From contig NZ_CP092915.1 of the NCBI RefSeq assembly GCF_022557175.1, forward strand, positions 868,001-932,000: 64,000 bases of DNA, read 5' to 3'. A program made the position numbers and the translations under genes. This stretch comes from Mycolicibacterium sp. YH-1 (GTDB lineage Bacteria > Actinomycetota > Actinomycetes > Mycobacteriales > Mycobacteriaceae). The notes under the pieces were generated by a model, which ran no database searches, was not told where the DNA came from, and was given only the letters and a program-made list of their open reading frames with translations. Below, piece after piece: positions 17,853 through 25,446 of this stretch (within the stretch, counting starts at the first letter, position 1; the number at the start of each line of letters is the position of its first letter).

Positions 17853-18722
17853 ATGCGCCGTGTGATCGCCGGGCTGTGTGTCGCCGCTCTGGCGTTAACG
17901 GCCGCCTGTAGCCGCGACGGGCCCCCGAACTCGCTGTTCGACACCGCCGGCTACCACGTCGCCGGCGACACGGTGTACTACCTGAACGCGTTTCCGGGCA
18001 AGGCTTTTCAGATCGACGGTGCCGACGTCGCAACTTTTGAGGTGTTTGACAGCACCTACGCCCGCGACCAGTCGACCGTCTACGTCGACGGTGGCGTCCT
18101 TGCGGGCGCTGACGCGGAGACGTTCGAACTGATCGGCCGCCCGCAGATGGCCAGGGACGCCGCACACGTCTACGTGCGTGACCGCGTTCTCAGCGATGAT
18201 CCGGTGAACTTCGAATTCCTGCCAGACGGAATGTCGCGCGACGGCGCATCGGTGTATTGGACCGATGGCAGCGTGCTGTCTGAGGACCCGCAGAACTTCG
18301 AGGTCATCGCCGATGACGACGACTACCTGTTCAGCAGGGACACACGCAACGTGCACGTCAACGGCACCCCAATCGTGGGTGCCGATCCCGCCACCTTCCG
18401 CGTGCTGCGGGGCGCCCACTCAAGCGACGGTGAGCGGGTCTACTTCTACACCGACGCCGTACCGGAGGCCGACGTCGCGACGTTCCGTGTCCTGGATGGG
18501 CCATATGCGATCGACGACCGACATGTCTACTGGATGGGCGAGCCCATCGACGGTGCCGCCCCGGCGAGCTTCCGGGTGCTCAACGTCGACTTCGAGTGTT
18601 CGGCCGACGCGACCCGGGCGTACTACCGGGACGATCCCATCGTCGGCGCCGAGCCGGCGTCGTTCCCCGTCGGTCGCGAGGTCATCGGCTGTTCGGCGGC
18701 GTCGATCTCGTTTGCGCCGTAG
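17853..18722 (+). CDS. DKNYY-repeat lipoprotein
   Basis: A 289-residue exported lipoprotein with lipobox LTAAC (Cys 19). The whole mature part is built of about eight imperfect repeats of 33-36 residues, each like 'RDxxxVYxDGxxLxGADPxTFxVL' (for example ADAETFELIG, ADPATFRVLR and ADVATFRVLD). This is the DKNYY family, seen as tandem beta-hairpin-like repeats in Gram-negative bacteria. A cell-surface binding or scaffold role is inference. It converges with the P450-like gene. Confidence 0.8.
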   Translation: MRRVIAGLCVAALALTAACSRDGPPNSLFDTAGYHVAGDTVYYLNAFPGKAFQIDGADVATFEVFDSTYARDQSTVYVDGGVLAGADAETFELIGRPQMARDAAHVYVRDRVLSDDPVNFEFLPDGMSRDGASVYWTDGSVLSEDPQNFEVIADDDDYLFSRDTRNVHVNGTPIVGADPATFRVLRGAHSSDGERVYFYTDAVPEADVATFRVLDGPYAIDDRHVYWMGEPIDGAAPASFRVLNVDFECSADATRAYYRDDPIVGAEPASFPVGREVIGCSAASISFAP

Positions 18723-18725
18723 CCA

Positions 18726-18749
18726 TCCGGTGGCCTCGCATTCACCGGA
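18726..18749. terminator. Candidate bidirectional terminator hairpin
   Basis: Seven-base stem TCCGGTG / CACCGGA with a 10-base loop between two convergent stops. There is no T-run, as is usual in mycobacteria. It overlaps the last codons of the P450-like gene. Confidence 0.4.
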
Positions 18750-19797
18750 CGGTGCCAAACTCGACGTGAAGCGCGGTGGGGCCTGAGATTCCGAAGACCG
18801 GTTTCCACGGCGCCGTCGCGGTCCGCCGGATAGCGGGCATCCGCTGGGCCATCACTCGCAGTGCCTCGGCGAGCGCGGTGCGGCCCGGGTCCGGTGTCGA
18901 CGGTGGGAACACACGGGTGATGTCGAGCCGTCCGGGATCGGCATACGCATCGGGATCACGGTGGGCAGCAGCGATGTTCACCGTCACCACGGTGTCGGCG
19001 GGAATGTGGATACCGTCGACGTCGACGTCCTCGGTGGCCACCCGCAGCACACTGAACACGACCGGTGAGTGCCGCATCGTCTCCTCGACAGCCTGCGGAG
19101 CGAGGTCGGCGTTCTCGGCGAGCAGCGCCCACAGCTCAGGTCGGTCGCACAAAGCCTCGACCGATGCGGCCAACTGACTGCGCATCCTGTTCGCCTCCGA
19201 CGTCAACAGCGTTGCGACCAGACGCCGCAACTCATCCGTCGTCAGGCCGTCGTGGTCGATGTCGGCGACGATGAGGTCAGACAGCAGATCGTCACTGAGG
19301 TGGGCGCACCGCTGCGCGACCATCACATCGACGTAGTGGTACAGCGCCTCCATATCGGTCACGTCATCAGCCCAGCGGGCGAGGCGATCCCAGTCCGCGC
19401 GCTTCACTCCGAGCGCAGCGCAGACCGCGTGCGCCGCATAGGGGGCCGCCACGTCGGCGACGACGTCGCACCGGCCGGTGTCGGCGAGCGGATCGACGAG
19501 GCGGCCGACGATATCGGACACTGCGGCGCGGAGGCGGTCCGCGGCGTGCGGTGTGAAGGTCTTGTCGAGGATGGCGCGCAGTCGCGGGTGGGGAACGCCC
19601 AGACCGGTCGGCGCCCGGAAGCGTGGATCGGCCAGCGCGCTGTGGACGACCTCGTGGCCGATCAGCTCGAGACCGAACGGGCCCCTGGCGAACGGGGCCC
19701 GCCGGCGTGCGTCGGCGATGCGTCGGTGCGCGACTTCCGGGTCGGCGGCGCCGAGGTAGTCGAGCGTGGGGAGGTCGAGTGAAGTGGTCATCTCCAT
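18742..19797 (-). CDS. P450-fold protein lacking the haem-ligand cysteine loop
   Basis: A 351-residue protein that reads as a cytochrome P450 throughout: RFRAPTGLG near 60, the ExxR motif at E239-R242 (EETMR), a meander and the LDITR segment at 291-295. The haem-binding FGxGxHxCxG loop is absent. LDITR runs straight through a Pro-rich VFPPSTPDPG into the L helix (RTALAEALRVMAQRMP). The I-helix oxygen-activation motif AGxxT is also replaced (LLTSEANRMRSQL, 197-209). Frame and length are intact, so this is an in-frame loss, not a frameshift. A monooxygenase role is unlikely. Haem-free P450 homologues such as EryCII act as partners of other enzymes; no glycosyltransferase lies nearby. Confidence 0.75.
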   Translation of the reverse strand: MEMTTSLDLPTLDYLGAADPEVAHRRIADARRRAPFARGPFGLELIGHEVVHSALADPRFRAPTGLGVPHPRLRAILDKTFTPHAADRLRAAVSDIVGRLVDPLADTGRCDVVADVAAPYAAHAVCAALGVKRADWDRLARWADDVTDMEALYHYVDVMVAQRCAHLSDDLLSDLIVADIDHDGLTTDELRRLVATLLTSEANRMRSQLAASVEALCDRPELWALLAENADLAPQAVEETMRHSPVVFSVLRVATEDVDVDGIHIPADTVVTVNIAAAHRDPDAYADPGRLDITRVFPPSTPDPGRTALAEALRVMAQRMPAIRRTATAPWKPVFGISGPTALHVEFGTVR

Positions 19798-19944
19798 TTC
19801 TTCCTACCGCTGGTCGGGGCCGGTTGTCCGCTCCACGTGGTGTGACGTTGCGCTGGGGAGGCGTGGTGTTGACCACACCCGCAGGACACAATCGGGAGCG
19901 TGCCGAATCGAATTCAGTCCCTGCTGGGCGTGCAGTACCGTTCC
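19798..19944. other. Region downstream of tnpB; possible element end and guide RNA
   Basis: No gene seen. IS607/IS605 elements encode an omega RNA overlapping the tnpB 3' end and running to the element's right end; this stretch and the last codons of tnpB are where it should be. I could not define the end or a hairpin with confidence. Confidence 0.25.
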
Positions 19945-21585
19945 TTACAAACGAGCAGCAGTGAGTGTTGCTCGGTTGCGACCCGAACGGTGTTGGCCGC
20001 TGGCGGCGGGTGTTCTCCGGTGGACCGGCGCGCATCGTGTGCGTGGCGGTGGGCCGGAACTGCCGTGCCTGCCAACGTGGTTCGGTTGATGTTCGGGCCT
20101 GTCCGGTGGTGTGCCCGCAACGGTCCTCTGTCCGTTGCGGGGTCCTGCCGGCCGTCGCCTGATCGCCTGTCCGAGGCCACGTCTGCCGATCGCGGTCGCC
20201 GCACCGTGGTGGCCGGTGACCGGTTCGGAAGTCTGTTGTTGAAGCGGTTTGGCCCAATGCTGAGCACCCCATCGGCTGGTGTAGGCCGGATCCACGCCGA
20301 TGATCGCGATGCGACGCCTGGCCGCCATGGACGTGAGGCGGGTCCGGAATCTCGCGGTGGGCATTCCGGCCACGGTGCGCCGGAACCGTTTGCCACGCTT
20401 GCCTCGACCCATGGTCTCGCGTCCGGTGGTGCGGGCATCGGAGAAGTCGAGGTTCTCGATGACTACCGCCGAGCAGTTAGTGACCTGGGCGTGATCGAGC
20501 AGCGCGGTGATTGCTGCGCGGACCCGCCCGTCGCGCCGCGACGCGCGTAGTCCGGCAGTGTCGACGGGGATCGTGATCGGTTTTCCGACAGGGTTGCCTG
20601 ATCCGTCGAGCACGCAGACCGCTAGGTGATCGGCGTTCAGATCGACACCCAATACCGGGCCACAGCGCAGATCCTCGATCGCCGGTGCGGGTGTGGCTGT
20701 GTCCTTTTTCCAGGACGCGTCCAGATACCAACGGCCCTTCGCCGGGTCATGGCTGATGTCGTAGCGCACGGAACGCCGGGCAGCCACCCGCTGGGCCCAC
20801 TGTTCGCGGCGGTGGTTGAACACCAGCGGTACCGCAATGTCGAGATGGCTGCCGTACCGGGCGGCCAGTGCGGCGGGAACCTTGATCCGCAACCTGCCCA
20901 TCGAATCGACCCGGATGGTCTCATTGCCACCCGGTTTGCCCGATTCCCCGTCAACGGTCAAGAACATTCGCGCCGCGTCCCAGCGGGCACGCCACTTCTG
21001 TTTGGTCATTCCCGCCTCGTCGAGATGGTGGCGGTTGCGCCACAACCGCTTCCCTCCCACCACGAGCGAGGGCCGACCAGCCTCCAGTGCCTCCTGCGCG
21101 CCCGCCAGGCGCGCCCGCAGCCCTGCCAGCCGCCGAGACTTGGCGAACCGCTCACCGGCCGTGCGGTAACCACGCTGACCGCCGTCCCGCTCACCGGGCC
21201 GCAGGGCGCACCGATGCTCCAGTACCTCCACCGCGGAGCCCAAATCGGTTACATGCGCACTCAAGCCCCGCATGCCTAACTGGTACTGGTCCTCGACTGC
21301 CCGGGTGACCGCCCCCGCCCACCGCGACGACGACAAAGTGGTCACCGCCTGTTTACGCTGTGCCCGCCACCGCGCATGCTCAGTTTGGCTCAAACGGCCC
21401 AACTCGACCCGTGCGGCTAACTCCGCCCGGTACACCGATCCCAGAAACGATCCGATCGCCGTCAGCGCTGCGATCTCAGCGTCGGTCAGGTGAAGGCGGG
21501 TCCGCACCCGCACCCCCGCCGGTGCGGCCGCCACCACCGGATCGCCGATCCGGCGTAGCGCGCGACGTTGCCCCATGAACATCAT
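19945..21585 (-). CDS. tnpB: TnpB, RNA-guided RuvC nuclease of an IS607-type element
   Basis: About 546 residues from the ATG at 21585. The RuvC acidic triad is present: GVDLNADHLAV (D), VIENLDF (E) and GVDPAYTSRWG (D). The expected zinc-finger cysteines after the third motif are missing (SRWGAQHW, then HHGAATAIGRRGLG). This resembles a known actinobacterial TnpB branch rather than a broken gene. The last 70 residues are low-complexity and may be untranslated guide-RNA sequence read through. A decayed tnpA recombinase lies directly upstream. TnpB cleaves DNA under omega-RNA guidance, helping the element persist. Confidence 0.75.
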   Translation of the reverse strand: MMFMGQRRALRRIGDPVVAAAPAGVRVRTRLHLTDAEIAALTAIGSFLGSVYRAELAARVELGRLSQTEHARWRAQRKQAVTTLSSSRWAGAVTRAVEDQYQLGMRGLSAHVTDLGSAVEVLEHRCALRPGERDGGQRGYRTAGERFAKSRRLAGLRARLAGAQEALEAGRPSLVVGGKRLWRNRHHLDEAGMTKQKWRARWDAARMFLTVDGESGKPGGNETIRVDSMGRLRIKVPAALAARYGSHLDIAVPLVFNHRREQWAQRVAARRSVRYDISHDPAKGRWYLDASWKKDTATPAPAIEDLRCGPVLGVDLNADHLAVCVLDGSGNPVGKPITIPVDTAGLRASRRDGRVRAAITALLDHAQVTNCSAVVIENLDFSDARTTGRETMGRGKRGKRFRRTVAGMPTARFRTRLTSMAARRRIAIIGVDPAYTSRWGAQHWAKPLQQQTSEPVTGHHGAATAIGRRGLGQAIRRRPAGPRNGQRTVAGTPPDRPEHQPNHVGRHGSSGPPPRTRCAPVHRRTPAASGQHRSGRNRATLTAARL

Positions 21586-21749
21586 CCTGACCGGCGGCAC
21601 CGACAAACCCGACCGGTGCGACATCACGCTGGCACGACCCCGAGCCCTGACTGCCCGATTTTGTGCCGACCGATGCCTAGAACCGGGCGCAGAATGCGGT
21701 CAGCACCGCCACCATGTCGCTCACCACATCGTGGGTCACCTCACCGTCC
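21586..21749 (-). pseudogene. tnpA: C-terminal remnant of IS607 serine recombinase TnpA
   Basis: The minus strand encodes DGEVTHDVVSDMVAVLTAFCARF and then a TAG. In the next frame the sequence continues as RSAQNRAVRARGRAS. IS607 recombinases end in a segment like 'DMVEVLTSFCARLYGRRSARNRA', so this is that tail with a single-base loss in the Tyr-Gly codons. The frame after the shift runs into tnpB, the normal tnpA-tnpB order. The catalytic N-terminal domain is gone, so the element cannot mobilise itself. Confidence 0.7.
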
Positions 21750-22166
21750 GCGGGCGGTATGTGCGACGCGCGTTCGGCCGCGGCCGCGCTGGTCCTGGGA
21801 GCTGAGGGCGTGCAGATGGGCACGCGGATGCTGGCGAGCCTGGAATCCGCGGTGCACAACAACTTCAAGAGCGCGATCGTGGCTGCCGACGACGCGGGCA
21901 CCATCCTCCTGGACCTGCCAGGGAACCCGACGATGCGGGTGCTGCACACGGGTCTGGCCGCCAGGGTGTTCGCCGACGGGCCTGGCGCCTCGCTGCTTGG
22001 CGCGGTCACCGATCTGTACTTCGAGGGTGACCTCGAGGCCAGCGTCGCCAACACCGGTCAGGTGTCGTCGCGGATCGTCGATCTGCTGCCGGTCTCGGAG
22101 ATCGTCAAGCGCACCTGGGCCGAGATCGAGGACGCCCTGGACTCGGCGCGGGCCCGGATGGGCTGA
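21750..22166 (+). pseudogene. Truncated nitronate monooxygenase (C-terminal fragment)
   Basis: About 138 residues matching the C-terminal part of 2-nitropropane dioxygenase / nitronate monooxygenase enzymes: SAGGMCDARSAAAALVLGA, EGVQMGTRMLASLES (the FMN phosphate region), then an acidic tail. The N-terminal two thirds of the flavin barrel is absent, and homology begins exactly where the tnpA remnant ends. A deletion at the insertion element probably removed it. The ATG at 21714 could still allow a short product, but it would not be an enzyme. Confidence 0.7.
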
Positions 22167-22170
22167 GGAA

Positions 22171-22665
22171 TCAGTCGGTCGACCGCTGCCACAGGCAGTC
22201 GCCGCTCATCTCGATGGTCAGTAGCCGTGGGATCACCTCGAGTGCCAGCGGGCGGCCGGGTTCGCCCTCGTCGACTCGCGCCTGCCCGTCGACCTTTCCG
22301 TAGGTGACCGACACCTGTTCGGCGCGGCAACGGCTGTCGGGGTCCAGGGGAGTGGCGGTCCACCGGCCCGGCTCCAGCGCGGGGTTCTGCCGGGCGCCGC
22401 CGTGCAGCGTCAGTGCCGGTCCGTAGCTCACCCAGCGGTCACTCGACGGGTAGGGCGTGGTGACGGTCTGCCACTGATCGCCCGCGCACACCAGTGGTGC
22501 CTTCTCGCCGGGCAGCCACGTCATCGCGCCGTCGGCCGCGGCGGCGCAGGGCGTGCCGGATCGTGGTTCGGTGGGGGCAGCGGGATCCGCTGGATCAGCG
22601 AGGGCGGCAGGCGCCGATGCGGTCAGTGTGACCGCGATGAAACCGATTGCCGCCCAACGCCACAT
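22171..22665 (-). CDS. Secreted protein of unknown function
   Basis: A 164-residue exported protein with a signal peptide (WAAIGFIAVTLTASAPAALA, cleaved near residue 24), a Pro/Asp-rich start and four cysteines at mature positions likely to pair. I do not recognise a domain. It starts 11 bases after the stop of the DUF4185 gene, so the two probably share a transcript. Confidence 0.65.
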   Translation of the reverse strand: MWRWAAIGFIAVTLTASAPAALADPADPAAPTEPRSGTPCAAAADGAMTWLPGEKAPLVCAGDQWQTVTTPYPSSDRWVSYGPALTLHGGARQNPALEPGRWTATPLDPDSRCRAEQVSVTYGKVDGQARVDEGEPGRPLALEVIPRLLTIEMSGDCLWQRSTD

Positions 22666-22676
22666 CAGACACCCCG

Positions 22677-24878
22677 CTAGATCTTGCTGAGATCGGTCTT
22701 CATCAGCATGACGTTGTACTCCGACCACAGCGACATGTTCCAGTACAGCTCCGTCCCGGTGCCCTGCGTCGACGGCGACCACGGGTGCATCATCGGCGCG
22801 TAGATGCCGCCGGGCTGCTGCTGCATCAGAACCTTCGCCGAGGACCAGGTGCCCTGTGGCGTGTCCGAGGTCCGAATCACGATGTTGTTGAACTGATCCG
22901 CGTGCATCACGACGTACTTGCCCAGTTGCTTGTTGTACTGGACCGACATCTCGCTGACCTGATTGCCGGGTTTGGCGACACCGCAGGCACCCTTGTCCTG
23001 ACCGAACACGGCAGTGGCGGCCGCCGGGTTGCGATACCAGCCGGCCTTCGTGGCGCCAAAGCCGAAGAAGCCTGCGCTGCCCTTGCTGTAGTACTCGTAC
23101 TTGGACACGTCGAGGATGTCCTGCTCCAGGACCCGCGAGACATACGCGGCGCCCTGACGCCCGTTCGGCGTGCCGTAGGCGTAGACGTAGCCGTCTCCCG
23201 GACGGACCAACGCGGCCTGCTGGAACTTCGCATTACCGCTGTACGGATCATTCATGCGCACCGAAGTTGGTGCGATGTACCAGTTCTCGCCATTGTCGGT
23301 GGAGTAGGCCATGGCCGAGTAGTTGGTGGTCCACTGGCCCGCGGAACCCCACTGCTTGACCGACATGAAACTCAGGTACTGCGTGGCGCCGAACTCGGTG
23401 CCCGGCGTCGGTACCGATATGCCCGCCGTCGGGATCAGCGTCACGCCGGCCGGCAGGCCCGCGGGCAGCCGCTCGGGCAGGATGATCTGACGTGCGTAGG
23501 TCGGCTCCCACAGCGGCGAGCCGCCGAACATGTTGCCGTTGAACCATTCACCGTTGGGGATGCTCAGGCCGTCGGCGAGGTTCAGGTCCGAGCTGCGGAA
23601 CAGCGTGTTCAGCCGCCAGGTGCCCGTCATATTGGGTCCGCCGAACGTGTCACCGAAGGCGATGAGCACCTGGTGTTCGTTGATGGGCGTCGTCGGATCG
23701 TCGGCGATGCCGTTGTCCCACATCACTCCGACGTCGGTGCCCCAGATGCCGTAGCGCTGGAACGTGTTGTTGGGCTGGAAGTTTCCGGTCACCCAGTCGA
23801 CGAAGCTCGTCGACGGGCTGAACTGCTGTCCGGGGACCGGGGTGCCAGGACGTGGTGGTACCGGCGCCACGGCGGCGGTGGCGAACGGGTCGGCCATGGG
23901 GAGGCTGGTGGTCTGCGCCGACACCGCCGGGGTCCCGGGTGCGTGTCCCGTCGCCGCGGCGACGAAGTTGTCGATCTCGCGCCGGGCGAAGGCGAGCAAC
24001 GCCCACCCGATGGGCGCCTGCGCCGGCGCGGTGGGTGTGGTGCCTGCGACCGGTCCCAGTACCCAGTTCACGACGGTGGACACCAGGTTGTGGACGATGT
24101 CGAGCGGATTCTGCGGCGGGGTGGGTGCGGGCTGCTCGGCCGTCATGGTGCGCGCCGCCGTGGCGACGGGCGTCGCCGTCTGCTCGGTGTCCGCCTGTTC
24201 CGTCGCGGCAGTCGCTGATGCGACGGTGTCGATCGTGGCGGCCGCCGTCTTGGCTGCGGCAGTCTTGGCAGCAGCGGTCTTGATGGCGATGGTCTTGGCG
24301 GCCGCGAGGGGGTCGGTCTTCGGCGCTGCCTTGGGTGCGGCAGTCGCGGGTGAGGCGGTGGCCGAATCGTTCTTGGGTGCCGACGGGGTGGGCTTCGCGG
24401 CCGGCACCGGTGCCGTTTCCTGCGCCGGTTCCTCCTCGACGGGCACCTCGGGCTCGATCTTTGGGTCGGGCGCCGTCTTCGGTTCGGGCGCCGTCTTCGG
24501 TTCGGGCTCGGCCTCGGGGTCCTTGGTGCTGGTGCTCTTGGTGCTCGACGACCCGGTGTTGGTCTGTGCGCTCACCTGTCCGGACGCGGCGGGGCCGGGG
24601 GTCCTGTCGTCGGGATCCGAGGCCTTCGGGTCCTTGGGATTCGAGTCCTTGCCGTCCGAGGCCGCAGGCGTCGAGTCCTTGGGCGTGGTGTCCTTGGCCG
24701 TCGACTGGCTGGCGGTCGAGTCGCTGGGCGAGGCCGCCGCGGAGTCCGACGCGGATGACGTGGAGCTGGCGCTGCCGTCGTCGGCCAGGGCCGTGCCATG
24801 CCCCGCGATGAGGGCCGTTCCGACGCCCAACGCGACGGCTAACCCGCCGACCCGGCCGATGTACGTTGCGGCACCCAT
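22677..24878 (-). CDS. Secreted DUF4185-domain protein, likely endo-D-arabinanase family (GH183)
   Basis: A 733-residue exported protein: signal peptide at 1-32, then about 240 residues of low-complexity Ser/Asp/Lys/Pro linker with EPKTAP and KTAAA repeats, then a DUF4185 domain from about 330 to the end (WGTDVGVMWDNGIAD, FGDTFGG, DNGENWYIAP). DUF4185 enzymes were recently assigned as endo-D-arabinofuranases acting on mycobacterial arabinogalactan. If this member is active it trims the cell wall's own arabinan from outside the membrane. The long disordered linker would reach through the periplasm. It is followed by a small secreted gene. Confidence 0.8.
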   Translation of the reverse strand: MGAATYIGRVGGLAVALGVGTALIAGHGTALADDGSASSTSSASDSAAASPSDSTASQSTAKDTTPKDSTPAASDGKDSNPKDPKASDPDDRTPGPAASGQVSAQTNTGSSSTKSTSTKDPEAEPEPKTAPEPKTAPDPKIEPEVPVEEEPAQETAPVPAAKPTPSAPKNDSATASPATAAPKAAPKTDPLAAAKTIAIKTAAAKTAAAKTAAATIDTVASATAATEQADTEQTATPVATAARTMTAEQPAPTPPQNPLDIVHNLVSTVVNWVLGPVAGTTPTAPAQAPIGWALLAFARREIDNFVAAATGHAPGTPAVSAQTTSLPMADPFATAAVAPVPPRPGTPVPGQQFSPSTSFVDWVTGNFQPNNTFQRYGIWGTDVGVMWDNGIADDPTTPINEHQVLIAFGDTFGGPNMTGTWRLNTLFRSSDLNLADGLSIPNGEWFNGNMFGGSPLWEPTYARQIILPERLPAGLPAGVTLIPTAGISVPTPGTEFGATQYLSFMSVKQWGSAGQWTTNYSAMAYSTDNGENWYIAPTSVRMNDPYSGNAKFQQAALVRPGDGYVYAYGTPNGRQGAAYVSRVLEQDILDVSKYEYYSKGSAGFFGFGATKAGWYRNPAAATAVFGQDKGACGVAKPGNQVSEMSVQYNKQLGKYVVMHADQFNNIVIRTSDTPQGTWSSAKVLMQQQPGGIYAPMMHPWSPSTQGTGTELYWNMSLWSEYNVMLMKTDLSKI

Positions 24879-25014
24879 GGCAGTCCTATCGCTCGACCAG
24901 CAAACCCTTCCCCGCCATCAGCGATTGAAGCGCAGTTGACGCGGGGGCAGGGGCAAACTCACCGATTGCCCCAGTTTTCACTCGCGTTATCTGTCGTCGC
25001 AGAGGTCGCGGGTG

Positions 25015-25401
25015 TTACTGGTCGAGCTTTTGAAGCGCCTCGTCGTAGAGAGCGATGGCCTCGCCCAGGCCGTCGTTGACCCAGGCGTCGACGATGCCCA
25101 CCCGGTCGGCGACCAGCTGGACCTGGGTGACCCAGGTCTGGAAGTCGTGGTCGGCCCGCAATGCCTCGAGCTGCTCACGGCTGCCCTGGATCAGGAAGAA
25201 TCCGCCCAGTTCAGCGCTTTGTGGACGCAGGATCGCGGTGTCGAAGCGCTCGATGCGCTCCGATGTTCGCAGACCCTCGAGATACCCCGTCGTGGTCTCC
25301 TTGAGGAGATCCAGTGCCTGGCGCTCGCGCCCGGTACTCGGAAGACCCCACACCACCCAGAACCCAGCCTCAGCCACGACGTCCTCCTTCGCGACGAACA
25401 T
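25015..25401 (-). CDS. Hypothetical protein, possible alpha/beta dimeric barrel
   Basis: A 128-residue soluble protein with no signal peptide or transmembrane segment. It has an alternating pattern (GFWVVWGLPSTG, GGFFLIQGSREQLEALRAD, FQTWVTQVQLVADRVGIVDAW) reminiscent of the ferredoxin-like YciI / muconolactone / monooxygenase barrel folds. The fold suggestion is weak and no catalytic residues are clear. A GTG at codon 8 or 9 is an alternative start. Confidence 0.55.
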   Translation of the reverse strand: MFVAKEDVVAEAGFWVVWGLPSTGRERQALDLLKETTTGYLEGLRTSERIERFDTAILRPQSAELGGFFLIQGSREQLEALRADHDFQTWVTQVQLVADRVGIVDAWVNDGLGEAIALYDEALQKLDQ

Positions 25402-25446
25402 ATCGGCGTCGAGCCCGGTATTCGGTGAGGCGTGCCGAGCGGCGCC

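Noticed and set aside
19945..21585. TnpB-like gene as a CRISPR Cas12-type effector
   Set aside because: No repeat array or adaptation gene is nearby, and an IS607 recombinase remnant lies directly upstream, which explains it as a transposon gene.
22647..24218. Long plus-strand frame opposite the DUF4185 gene
   Set aside because: Antisense shadow, very rich in Arg, Gly and Val with no domain. The minus-strand protein has a signal peptide and a known domain.
24240..24310. Short DNA tandem repeat as a separate element
   Set aside because: It encodes the KTAAA linker repeats of the DUF4185 protein and is explained by low-complexity protein sequence.
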